Positions 24,560-33,061 of a stretch of 42,761 nt of DNA are shown in pieces. The notes beneath the pieces were generated by a model. The model was not told the DNA's origin and made no database searches. It saw only the letters and a program-made list of their open reading frames with translations. The DNA is from an uncultured Verrucomicrobiota bacterium. Its GTDB lineage: Bacteria; Verrucomicrobiota; Verrucomicrobiia; Verrucomicrobiales; Verrucomicrobiaceae. Location: NCBI GenBank assembly GCA_903848465.1, contig CAINGK010000147.1, positions 1 through 42,761 on the forward strand, written 5' to 3'. Each line of letters opens with the position of its first letter. The first letter of the stretch is position 1. The translations under genes and the position numbers were made by a program.

Positions 24560-27388
24560 TTATGCAAGAGGCGGCTGAACGCTGAGGAGCGGATCATGCA
24601 GCAGTATCTCGTCGAAGTCGGCATTGGGAGAGCGCTCAGCCGGTGGCCAGAACAAGCCGCTACGAATGCGCTGCACGGCCTCGGTGGCGCACTGGAGTGC
24701 GGAGTTGATCAGTTCTGCGTCGAAGCCCTCCCATTGAAGGATGGCGGTATCTTGAATGCTCTTCGGCAGGGCAAAGTAGGCCACGCTGGTCACGTTTTGA
24801 CCACGCTGCTGCAGGGCGGCGGCGTAGAGCGGCAGTTGCAAATCCAGCCACAAGCCGCGTCTATCGTCGGGCAGGTCAAAGCACTTCCATTCATCGGCGT
24901 CAGTGAGCTTGGTGCGGGAAGTGATCACTTTGAAATGTGCTTCCTGCGGCGGACGCGGTTTGTCGGAGCTTTTGAAATCGACGATCCTCAGCGTGCCGTC
25001 CACATGGCGCTCCACCCGGTCAATGCGACCTCTTAGACGGGCATCTGCGATGAGAAATGGCGCGCTATCTTCCTTCCCACCGATGAGCAGTTCCGCATCA
25101 ATGCACTGCCAGCCTTGCTGTCGGTTCCTGGCTTCCACCTCCGCAGCGTTGCGCAGACGTAGTAGAATGCTCTCAAGCTGCAACGTGATCAGCGGTGCTG
25201 GACGTCGGCCATGGATTTCCCGCACTCGGTCGCGTGCGGCGGCTTCGAGACAGTCGGCAATTTGTGCGGGATGCGTGCAGTCGCGCATGCTGGCGTCCAG
25301 GCTCAGACGATGGAACGCATGATGAATGAGGTTGCCAAACTCGGCGGCATCCAGCTCACGTTTGCCAGTCTCGACGGCGCTCATGCCTTTCGCGTGACTC
25401 AGGTAGTAGCGAAAGGGGCAGTTCAAATAGTCGCGTAAGCGCGAAGGCGAGATGGTGTCGAGCGGCTTGGCGCTCCAGTCCGGCTGGAGTTTCCAGGCCA
25501 GCTTGCGCGGTGGTTCGGCTACAGAGGGCTGATCTTCCTCCTTCGGGAACAGGTGGGCCACGCGCTGCGGTAGTGCCTGGTCGTCGCATAAAAACAGCAG
25601 CCGCGAAGGTCGCAGCGCATCGCCACCTTCGCTCCACTGTCCGCAGAGCAACTGCAACTGCCCGTGTTCGCCGAGACGCTGATGAGCCAGCGCGGCGAGG
25701 ATGAAGGCGTCACGCGCGAAGCGGGTGTTTTGACAAGGAAGCCCCAGCGCGTTGCGCAGGCTATCCGGTAAAAACGGGTGGCTGATGAAGATACCCGGCA
25801 CATGTTCTTCATTGAGACCGGTGACGATGAGATTGGGCGCTTTTTCCCACAGCAGTTCCAGCCAACCTTGCAGCACCAGGTCGATTTCACCACGCGGCTC
25901 GGCCAAGCGGCTTTGCGCGAGGGTTTCGAGTGACAGTGCGAAGGCGTCCTCCGCTTTGGGCCGCAAACCGAAACGTTGCGCTTCAAGTTCGAGTTCCTCG
26001 CTGATGCGCAGCCACTCGGTGGCCAGTTCCGTACGTTCACGGTGGCCGGGCGCTTCAGGATTGAAGGTGCGATCACCAAGCAGCTTCAGGATGAGGCTGC
26101 GTGCCGCTTTGGCCGGGGTGAGACGACGCAGCGAATCGAGCAAAGCGAGAGTATTCTCAACGGCAGGCAGCAGGGCAGGGTGGTCTGCGAGCGGCAATTC
26201 CAGCGCATGTGCCAGAGTCACGGGCAGATGCTCACTGGCAAAGTCGTCGGCTTCACGCAGCAGTGCAGCAGTGCTCTCATTGACCGGAATAACAGCGGTG
26301 CGGAATTCCTCAATACGCAGTAGCGCGGCAAAGGCACGCCAGGCTCCAGAGCTGAGCAGCAGGCGGAAGCAGTCGAGCACATGCCACATACCCTCTCGCT
26401 GCACGGGAATGCCGCCGGGTTCAAAACTGCGCGCGTCTTCGAGCGTGAGTTTTTCCAGCAGCAGGCTGCCGACTTCCGCATCGCATACGCCGAGCGCCGT
26501 GCGGCCAGCGGGCACGAGCTCGCGCATGAGATTGAGTGTTTGCGCTGCCTGCGTCGCGGGATCACGCGCGATGTAGATCTGCTGATTTTGCAAAGGCAGG
26601 TTGTTGCCCGCGTCCTCACCCCAGTATTCGGGCCGTGGGCGACCGCAGGCGTCAAAGGTGTGCGCCAGCGACTGCGGAGCTTGAATCGCGATGTGTACCT
26701 GCAATCCACGTTTGGCACAGCCTGTGATCCACGCATCCAGCAAGGGGGGCAAATCCGGTGACGCGAGGACGACGATGCGCTGCACCCCTTCGGGCAAGGC
26801 GGGCTCGTGGGCATAACGACGTTTGAGCACTTGGGCGTCGGCGACTTTCGCCTGCGCGAGTTCCTCGAAGTAAGCGCGCTCGATTTTCGCGAGGTCCTGC
26901 CAGCGCGCGGTGTCGCGCAGCGCGGCGGGATGGGCTGCGGTGTCGGCAAAGGTCAGACCACCTGTGCCCAGCAGCATTTTGAGTTCCGTCAGCATGCGTG
27001 CCGTTTCCGCCTGCCAGCCCCAGCCAGGAGAGGCGGGTGGCTTGGGGAACAGCGCGGTGAGTGATTCGAGCGGGACTCGCTCCAGCGCACGCTGCCAGGC
27101 CATCTGGGACTGCAACGGGGTGGCGGCTTCAAAGCGGCGTGACTGCGGCAGCAAGGCTTGTTCCGGCAGCCAGAGATGCGGCACGATGGCGGCAGTTCCT
27201 GTTTGGTAGGTCGCTTGGGCGAGCGCTTCACGCAGGCGGCGTCCGGCTTCACCGTTTGGTACGAGCAGCAGCGTGCTGCTGAGATCCAGCGCACGCGTGG
27301 AATCCCAGTCTCGACAGAGCAAGGCCACGGCTTGATCCAGGACGGGTGCATCCCAGCCCCAGAATAGCCGCTGGACGGAATCACTCAT
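24560..27388 (-). CDS. AddB-like helicase-nuclease protein, PD-(D/E)XK
   Basis: A 942-residue protein of the AddB/RexB class. The N-terminus has an inactive helicase-like fold: LLLVPNGEAGRRLREAL stands where a functional Walker A would be. At about residue 640, SPSRLRDYLNCPFRYYL marks the start of the nuclease module. The catalytic RecB-type nuclease follows at about 785-808 as LRGRIDRVERHVDGTLRIVDFKSS, with Asp and Lys in place, and QLPLYAAAL beyond it. AddB needs AddA for double-strand break repair; none is adjacent. It is coupled to gntK by an ATGA overlap. Confidence 0.88.
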   Translation of the reverse strand: MSDSVQRLFWGWDAPVLDQAVALLCRDWDSTRALDLSSTLLLVPNGEAGRRLREALAQATYQTGTAAIVPHLWLPEQALLPQSRRFEAATPLQSQMAWQRALERVPLESLTALFPKPPASPGWGWQAETARMLTELKMLLGTGGLTFADTAAHPAALRDTARWQDLAKIERAYFEELAQAKVADAQVLKRRYAHEPALPEGVQRIVVLASPDLPPLLDAWITGCAKRGLQVHIAIQAPQSLAHTFDACGRPRPEYWGEDAGNNLPLQNQQIYIARDPATQAAQTLNLMRELVPAGRTALGVCDAEVGSLLLEKLTLEDARSFEPGGIPVQREGMWHVLDCFRLLLSSGAWRAFAALLRIEEFRTAVIPVNESTAALLREADDFASEHLPVTLAHALELPLADHPALLPAVENTLALLDSLRRLTPAKAARSLILKLLGDRTFNPEAPGHRERTELATEWLRISEELELEAQRFGLRPKAEDAFALSLETLAQSRLAEPRGEIDLVLQGWLELLWEKAPNLIVTGLNEEHVPGIFISHPFLPDSLRNALGLPCQNTRFARDAFILAALAHQRLGEHGQLQLLCGQWSEGGDALRPSRLLFLCDDQALPQRVAHLFPKEEDQPSVAEPPRKLAWKLQPDWSAKPLDTISPSRLRDYLNCPFRYYLSHAKGMSAVETGKRELDAAEFGNLIHHAFHRLSLDASMRDCTHPAQIADCLEAAARDRVREIHGRRPAPLITLQLESILLRLRNAAEVEARNRQQGWQCIDAELLIGGKEDSAPFLIADARLRGRIDRVERHVDGTLRIVDFKSSDKPRPPQEAHFKVITSRTKLTDADEWKCFDLPDDRRGLWLDLQLPLYAAALQQRGQNVTSVAYFALPKSIQDTAILQWEGFDAELINSALQCATEAVQRIRSGLFWPPAERSPNADFDEILLHDPLLSVQPPLA

Positions 27389-27897
27389 GACTGTTCCAAT
27401 TTCTGCATGATGTCGTTCACGATCTGTTCAGGCGTTTGATCAATGGAGACACGGATGATGTCCGGCGTCGGGTCCAGGGTGGCGAACTGGCTGTCCAGCA
27501 ACGTGGGTGGCATGAAGTGGCCTTTGCGCGCAGCCAGGCGTGAAGCGATCAGTTCCTTCGTGCCGTCCAGTAGCACAAAGCGCAGTGTCTCCGGGTGATC
27601 ATGCGCGCGCAGCTTGTCACGATAGATCGGCTTCAGCGCGGAGCAGGCGAGCACGTAGTTCGGCGTGAGGTGGCGCATGTCCTCAATGCGCTGGCGCAGC
27701 GTGGCGTACCAGGGCCAGCGGTCGTCATCGTTGAGCGGCGTGCCGGCGGACATCTTGGCTTTGTTGGCGGGTGGGTGGAAATCGTCGCCGTCTTCGAAGA
27801 CGCCGTCGAGTTTCGCGGCCAGCAGGTTGCCGACGACGGATTTACCGCTACCGGAAACGCCCATGATGATGATGGTTTTTAGATCGGGGTGGAGCAT
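27385..27897 (-). CDS. gntK: Gluconokinase
   Basis: A 170-residue kinase that makes 6-phosphogluconate from gluconate and ATP. The P-loop is IIIMGVSGSGKSVVG. DGDDFHPPANKAKMSAGTPLNDDDRWPW is the gluconate-binding signature of the family. CSALKPIYRDKLR and GHFMPPTLLDSQFATLDP complete the lid and core. It heads the minus-strand gene run; the promoter should lie in the 66 bases shared with the divergent DUF1080-like gene. It feeds sugar into the pentose phosphate or Entner-Doudoroff pathway. Confidence 0.95.
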   Translation of the reverse strand: MLHPDLKTIIIMGVSGSGKSVVGNLLAAKLDGVFEDGDDFHPPANKAKMSAGTPLNDDDRWPWYATLRQRIEDMRHLTPNYVLACSALKPIYRDKLRAHDHPETLRFVLLDGTKELIASRLAARKGHFMPPTLLDSQFATLDPTPDIIRVSIDQTPEQIVNDIMQKLEQS

Positions 27898-27963
27898 GGA
27901 TGAAGGTGAGTTTTGTGACGCTTGACCGTGGGGCATGCCACGCTGAGGGTGAAGTTTGAAGCT

Positions 27964-28629
27964 ATGAAATTCCCCACCCTGACCGCTCTTCTCGTGCTTG
28001 GCACCGCCATTGCCAACGCTGCAGACCAACCCGCCGCAGCCAAGCCAGAGGCTGAGAAGGAGATCGTGCTGTTCAATGGCAAATCGCTCGACGACTGGGA
28101 ATCCGTGGACGTCGGCGGCAGCGGGGTGGTGGAACTGGAGGGTGGCCTCATGATCATCAATCAGGGAGAGAATGTCAGCGGTGCCATTTACAAGAAAGCG
28201 GCGGCATTGCCAACGACCAACTACGAGATCACGCTGGAAGCCAAGCGCATGCAGGGAGTCGATTTCTTCGTGGGTCTCACCTTTCCCGTCGGCGATGTCA
28301 AACACTGCGCCACGCTGATCTGTGGCGGCTGGGGCGGCAGCGTGACGGGCATTTCGTGCATCGACAGCATGGATGCCTCCGACAACAACACCTCCAGCTA
28401 CCAGCGCTACAAAGATGACGAGTGGTATGCCATCAAGCTGCGCGTGACCCCGAAAAACCTCAGCGTCTGGCTGGGAGACAAGCAGATCATCGACGAGGAC
28501 ATCGAAGGGAAGAAAATCAGTGTGCGTCCCGGCCCTATTGAGAGCTACCTCCCGCTCTCGCTGACAACTTTCAACACCATGGCGGCGATCCGTAACATCA
28601 AGCTGACACCGATCCCGGAAACGAAGTGA
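27964..28629 (+). CDS. Secreted DUF1080/LamG-like protein
   Basis: A 221-residue protein. It has a clean signal peptide (MKFPTLTALLVLGTAIANA), then a concanavalin-like domain. The diagnostic phrase is IVLFNGKSLDDWESVDVGG near the N-terminus, and YKDDEWYAIKLRVTPKNLSVWLGDKQIID near the end. DUF1080 domains are now known as 3-keto-disaccharide hydrolases in some bacteria; I cannot tell if this one is active. It precedes a lipase-like gene with a TGATG overlap, so the two are translated together. Confidence 0.8.
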   Translation: MKFPTLTALLVLGTAIANAADQPAAAKPEAEKEIVLFNGKSLDDWESVDVGGSGVVELEGGLMIINQGENVSGAIYKKAAALPTTNYEITLEAKRMQGVDFFVGLTFPVGDVKHCATLICGGWGGSVTGISCIDSMDASDNNTSSYQRYKDDEWYAIKLRVTPKNLSVWLGDKQIIDEDIEGKKISVRPGPIESYLPLSLTTFNTMAAIRNIKLTPIPETK

Positions 28630-30281
28630 TGCTGTCCACACCTGCGTTGCGCCTGTTCGCTCTCCTCTTCTGTGGAGCGCTGACCTCCTGCCACTCGGTG
28701 CTGCGTGTGGAGTTGCCGCGCGCCGAAACCAAACTGAGCGCACGCGAGAAGCGGCACATGGCTGGACTGCTGGAAGAAGTGGCGGTCGGCTGGGATGACA
28801 TGCAGCATGGAGGGGCCACCACACGGAGTAAAGCTGAGGAGCGGTATGAGCATGCACTCGCCAAATTTCTGCGTGCATATGACGCGCACCAATGTCCGCG
28901 CTATTGGCAGGATGGAACGGTGTTTGCCTCTAAGCGGCACTCATTCCAGCTTGAGCTGGCCACCCAGACCAATCCCCGGATTGAGGTGCCGCCCAGGCAG
29001 ATCGATCAGCTCATCCTCGCTTCGCGCCTGAGATCGCATGGGGAAGACACCCTCGCGGAGCGTCCTGGCGTGGGGGTGCCTCTCGTCGGCCATATCTACC
29101 GCACGAATGCGGCCCGCAAAGAGCAGCCCTTTCTACCGCCGAATGGTGGCAATCTCACGCTGACCGCCGTGATGGAGATGACCGAGGATGACAATGATCC
29201 GGCGACGCCACGGCGCTGCCGCCTGCATTTGCACAATGCCCTGAATGTCGGGACCGTGCAGGTGGAGCATGGGCCCCAGCCACTGGCAGCCAATTTCACC
29301 GCCGCCAAGGACCGTGCGCTGTCAAAAAAATCGCTGAGCCTGTTTTCATGGCTGGGGCTGTTGTACCCCGAACGCACGCTGGGAGACTGCCATCTCTACT
29401 GCATGGACGGTTATGACCCGCGGCGCATCCCTGTCGTGTTTGTGCATGGCCTCATGTCCGACCCGCACATCTGGCTAAACACGGTCAATGCCATCTGCTC
29501 AGACCCCGAACTGCGCGCCAAATATCAGCCCTGGTACTTCCTCTATCCTACAGGCATGGGCGTGCCACAGACTTCTGCACGCTTGCGCGCCTCGCTGCAG
29601 CAGGCGCGTGATTACTTTGATCCTGATCACAATGACGCTGGCATGAACCAGATGGTGCTCGTGGGCCACAGCATGGGCGGACTGCTCAGCCGCATGCAGA
29701 CGATTGAGCCCGGCGACAAGCTCTGGAACGCCATGTTCCGCAAGCCACCGGAGCAATTAAATGTCTCCGCGCCAGTGCGTGAGAGGTTGGTGAGTACACT
29801 CAAGTTCAAGCCGCAGCCCGAGGTGAAACGCGTGATTTTCATCACCACACCCCATCGCGGCAGCAACATCGCCAGCATGAACATCGTGCGTCGTCTGGCC
29901 TCGCTCATCCGTTTGCCGGTGGACACCCTGCTCATGTCCGAGCAACTCCTCACCGGTAACACCGACGCGCTCTCGCCGCAGATTCGCGACTGGGGTTTCT
30001 TCGCCTTCCTGAGCATCGGCACGCTGTCCAATCAGCACCCGCTTTACCAGGGACTGAAGGCCGTGCCCATCCCCGTGCCGCACCACTCCATCATCGGCCA
30101 CATCGGTAAAGCCCCGCTCCCTGAAAGCACCGACGGTGCCGTGCCCTACTGGAGCGCTCACCTCGCCAGTGCGGAGTCAGAAAAAGTCGTCCCCTTCTGG
30201 CACGGCTGCGTCGAGCGCCCCGAAGTCGTCCAGGAGGTCGTGGGCGTGCTGCGCGAGCATTTGCAGAAGAGCGGGCGTTGA
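28629..30281 (+). CDS. Alpha/beta-hydrolase lipoprotein
   Basis: A 550-residue protein. The leader ends LTSC with the lipidated Cys at 21. An unknown N-terminal domain covers about 30-260. The alpha/beta-hydrolase part has the oxyanion strand VVFVHGL at 270, GHSMGG with nucleophile Ser348, and TTPHRGSN. The catalytic acid and His probably lie in STDGAVPYWSAHL and VVPFWHGC. It is an exported esterase or lipase. The ATG at 28629 overlaps the stop of the upstream gene; the substrate is unknown. Confidence 0.85.
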   Translation: MLSTPALRLFALLFCGALTSCHSVLRVELPRAETKLSAREKRHMAGLLEEVAVGWDDMQHGGATTRSKAEERYEHALAKFLRAYDAHQCPRYWQDGTVFASKRHSFQLELATQTNPRIEVPPRQIDQLILASRLRSHGEDTLAERPGVGVPLVGHIYRTNAARKEQPFLPPNGGNLTLTAVMEMTEDDNDPATPRRCRLHLHNALNVGTVQVEHGPQPLAANFTAAKDRALSKKSLSLFSWLGLLYPERTLGDCHLYCMDGYDPRRIPVVFVHGLMSDPHIWLNTVNAICSDPELRAKYQPWYFLYPTGMGVPQTSARLRASLQQARDYFDPDHNDAGMNQMVLVGHSMGGLLSRMQTIEPGDKLWNAMFRKPPEQLNVSAPVRERLVSTLKFKPQPEVKRVIFITTPHRGSNIASMNIVRRLASLIRLPVDTLLMSEQLLTGNTDALSPQIRDWGFFAFLSIGTLSNQHPLYQGLKAVPIPVPHHSIIGHIGKAPLPESTDGAVPYWSAHLASAESEKVVPFWHGCVERPEVVQEVVGVLREHLQKSGR

Positions 30282-30327
30282 GGGCTCTGAATGCGTCTCT
30301 GTTTGTAGTTCGGGAGCAGCCTATAGC

Positions 30328-30633
30328 TCAACTCAGGCAGAGCCAGCGTTTGAGCACTGCTTCCACCTTTTCCAACGTATCCGCATCACACACGCTCAAG
30401 CGGCGGATCAACTGCACATCTGGTACGGTACCGATGGACTGCGCATCAAACACGCCAGGAGCAAACCGGGCAGCCTCATGCGGCACTTCGTATTCAGTGC
30501 CGCGTGTGCTGGTCGTGCGTGCCACATAGCTCACCAATGCCCGCTCGGCGTCCTTATACCGCACGCTGAGGATGAGCACCGGACGCACTTTCTGGATCAT
30601 ACCTAGATCAATGAGCCAGATTTCACCGCGCAT
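30328..30633 (-). CDS. mazF: MazF/PemK-type endoribonuclease toxin
   Basis: A 101-residue protein of the MazF/PemK family. It opens with MRGEIWLIDLG and QKVRPVLILS, the conserved RPVL beta strand with the catalytic Arg. VSYVARTTSTRGTEYEVP and IGTVPDVQLIRRL are further family blocks. Such toxins cut mRNA at short sequences. The preferred ATG is at 30633, five bases after the antitoxin stop; a GTG at 30651 would give an overlap. It converges with the lipoprotein hydrolase gene. Confidence 0.9.
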   Translation of the reverse strand: MRGEIWLIDLGMIQKVRPVLILSVRYKDAERALVSYVARTTSTRGTEYEVPHEAARFAPGVFDAQSIGTVPDVQLIRRLSVCDADTLEKVEAVLKRWLCLS

Positions 30634-30638
30634 GGCGG

Positions 30639-30806
30639 TCAGTCTTGCCACTGCTGGCCCTCCCCCTCTTCGGCATCGTAGAGGCCAAAGACACTCGCAG
30701 AAGCGGAGATGACTGCATCACGCTCCAGGAACCACTCACGCAACTCCTGCCACTGCTCGCGGGGCAGTGTCTCAATGGCTTGTTCGATTTCGAGGACCGT
30801 ACTCAT
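30639..30806 (-). CDS. Short antitoxin of the MazF-type toxin
   Basis: A 55-residue frame directly upstream of the toxin. The product begins MSTVLEIEQAIETLPREQWQ, followed by ELREWFLERD. This matches the small helical antitoxins that accompany toxins in many genomes. It lacks an AbrB or ribbon-helix-helix domain that I can recognise, so it may work by binding the toxin only. The stop is five bases before the toxin ATG, so the two are co-transcribed. Confidence 0.8.
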   Translation of the reverse strand: MSTVLEIEQAIETLPREQWQELREWFLERDAVISASASVFGLYDAEEGEGQQWQD

Positions 30807-30949
30807 GGACAAATTCTAAAGGACGGCGGCACTGGTTTCAACTCAGATGCATCATGCCTGCACGGTTTGAAGATCAGCTTTTTGGTTTCTGAAGCCGTCT
30901 TTGTCCGCATGGAACCATCACGGAGTCACGTTCATGGGATTCCAACCTC

Positions 30950-32032
30950 ATGAAACCTTCGCTTCTTCTTGGTCTGCTGGCATCGGCTCTTCTGGCTCAT
31001 GCCGATGTTCTGCCATTTACTCAAGTGCCCGCTGAATTTGCGGGCCAGTTTTCGCCGGGGAAATCGCCGCTGGTGTTTAAGGATGGCAGTCCTGTGAAAA
31101 CGCCTGCAGACTGGGCGAAACGCCGTGCGGAAATCCTGGCGGACTGGCATGCCATCATGGGGGCATGGCCGGCGGTCATTGAGAAGCCGAAGATCGAAGT
31201 GCTGGAGACCACGCAGCGGGAAGGGGGCGTCACGCAGCGCAAGGTGCGTGTCGAAATCGCCCCAGGACAGACGGGGGATGGCTACCTGCTCCTGCCTGCC
31301 AATGCGGGGAAGCGCCCTGCGGTGTTCGTGCCGTATTACGATCCTGAAACGAGCGCGGGGTTGAGCGACAAACCGTTGCGCGACTTCGCCTGGCAGTTGG
31401 CGCGGCGTGGTTTCGTCACGCTCTCGATTGGTTCCCCCGGCGGCGATGCGCGCAAGCCGGTGCTGAGTGCAGCGGCGAAGTGCCAGCCACTGTCCTATCT
31501 CGGTTACGTTTGTGCAAACATGTGGCAGGCACTGGCCGCGCTGCCGGAGGTCGATGCCCAGCGCATCGGCATCGTCGGGCATTCGTATGGCGGCAAGTGG
31601 TCGATGTTTGGCTCCTGCTTGTGGGACAAGTATGCCTGCGCCGTGTGGAGTGATCCGGGCATCGTCTTTGATGAAACGCGCGGCAGCATCAACTATCAGG
31701 AGCCATGGTATCTAGGGCTTGATCCAGCCCTCACCCGCAAACCGGGTCTGGTCGGCGCCGACAGCCCGCGCACGGGAGCCTACAAGGTGCTCATCGCACA
31801 AGGCCACGATTTGCAGGAATTGCAGGCGTTGATGGCTCCGCGTCCTTTCCTCGTCTCCGGCGGTGCCGAAGATCCCCCCAAGCGCTGGGCCGTGCTCAAC
31901 CACGCCATCGCCGTGAATCAACTGCTCGGCGTCACCAGCCGCGTGGCCATGACGAACCGTGAGAAGCACGATCCCAACGAGGAATCGAACGAGCAAATCT
32001 ACCGCTTCTTTGAATCCTGGCTCAAACCTTGA
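30950..32032 (+). CDS. Secreted alpha/beta-hydrolase (esterase-like)
   Basis: A 360-residue enzyme with a signal peptide (MKPSLLLGLLASALLAHA). The nucleophile elbow is GHSYGG, Ser212, within RIGIVGHSYGGKWSMFG. The strand PAVFVPYYDPE supplies the oxyanion region, and the His near the C-terminus is probably in REKHDPNEESN. Overall it resembles the acetyl-xylan esterase/dienelactone-hydrolase-like group used on plant polysaccharides. The substrate is not known. It is a single gene with no obvious partner. Confidence 0.85.
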   Translation: MKPSLLLGLLASALLAHADVLPFTQVPAEFAGQFSPGKSPLVFKDGSPVKTPADWAKRRAEILADWHAIMGAWPAVIEKPKIEVLETTQREGGVTQRKVRVEIAPGQTGDGYLLLPANAGKRPAVFVPYYDPETSAGLSDKPLRDFAWQLARRGFVTLSIGSPGGDARKPVLSAAAKCQPLSYLGYVCANMWQALAALPEVDAQRIGIVGHSYGGKWSMFGSCLWDKYACAVWSDPGIVFDETRGSINYQEPWYLGLDPALTRKPGLVGADSPRTGAYKVLIAQGHDLQELQALMAPRPFLVSGGAEDPPKRWAVLNHAIAVNQLLGVTSRVAMTNREKHDPNEESNEQIYRFFESWLKP

Positions 32033-32159
32033 GCCTGAGCTTTCTGTGTCATGACCCTTCTCGAGTTTTGTGCTTTGGGACGAAGGCGGTACTTGACGGA
32101 GGGCGGCTGTGTCCACGAAGGTACGCTTCCCACCCACCCGGCCCATTTTTGTCGAGATC

Positions 32160-33008
32160 ATGTCTGAAAACACTTCACTTGCTGCTACTGCCGAATCTGC
32201 CATCCAAGCCGCGCGCAAGGCGGTGGAGGTTCAGCGTGCGGCGGTCAAGGAATTCCCTGGCAAGGCACCTGGGCTGGTGCGTGCGCTCCAGGCGCTGGGA
32301 GATGCGCAACGCGATGCAGAGGACATCGCCGGAGCTGAGGCAACGTATCGCGAAGCGCTGGAGGCAGGGAAGAACCTGGAACTGTCAGCGGATGTGATGG
32401 CGAATGTGCGAACCAACCTCGCGACGCTGCTTGATTTCAGTGGGCGGGAGGCGGAATCGCTGCCGTATTACGAGGAGGCGATCGAAAATCACGAGGCGCT
32501 TGGTGGCGAAAACGCTGAGGTAGCAGCACAATTGCGCAACAACCTGGCGATGACTTACAAGTGCATGGACAAATTTGCCCTCGCGGAGCAGCACTACCTC
32601 CGGGCTTTGGAGACGTTGGAAAACAAGCGCGGTCGCAAATCAGAATCCGTGGCCTGTGTCTTCAACAATCTGGGCAGCTTGTATTACGCGGCCGGATTTC
32701 CCGATCAGGCGAAGGAAATGTTTGAGGACGGACTCCAGATTCGCACCGAGGTGCTGGGAGAGCAGCACCGCGATGTGGCGCAGTCCTTGTGCAATCTGGC
32801 CACGGCATGCCACGAGTTGAAGGACAATGCGGGAGCGCAGCAGTATTTTGAAAAAAGCCTGACGATTCTAGAGGCTCAACTCCCGCAGGAAGCGCGGAGT
32901 TATGAGGCGATCGGAACCGACTACATCGCCATGCTGGAGATCATTGGGGAGGAAGGCAAGGCGGGGGCTTTGAAAAAGCGCCTTGAAAAGGTGCTAGCGA
33001 AAGTTTGA
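32160..33008 (+). CDS. Tetratricopeptide-repeat protein
   Basis: A 282-residue cytoplasmic protein of TPR repeats. Units of the Kinesin-light-chain type are clear: ALGDAQRDAEDIAGAEATYREAL, NLATLLDFSGREAESLPYYEEAI, NLAMTYKCMDKFALAEQHYLRAL, NLGSLYYAAGFPDQAKEMFEDGL and NLATACHELKDNAGAQQYFEKSL. There is no enzyme domain. It precedes ptsI by 53 bases on the same strand and may be co-transcribed. The start is the ATG at 32160 since the GTG at 32109 adds a non-helical arginine/proline stretch. Confidence 0.85.
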   Translation: MSENTSLAATAESAIQAARKAVEVQRAAVKEFPGKAPGLVRALQALGDAQRDAEDIAGAEATYREALEAGKNLELSADVMANVRTNLATLLDFSGREAESLPYYEEAIENHEALGGENAEVAAQLRNNLAMTYKCMDKFALAEQHYLRALETLENKRGRKSESVACVFNNLGSLYYAAGFPDQAKEMFEDGLQIRTEVLGEQHRDVAQSLCNLATACHELKDNAGAQQYFEKSLTILEAQLPQEARSYEAIGTDYIAMLEIIGEEGKAGALKKRLEKVLAKV

Positions 33009-33061
33009 TGCACTGTGGCGTTTGCCAAACGCACAGTCCGCATGAAAGGTAGAGGGTGGAA

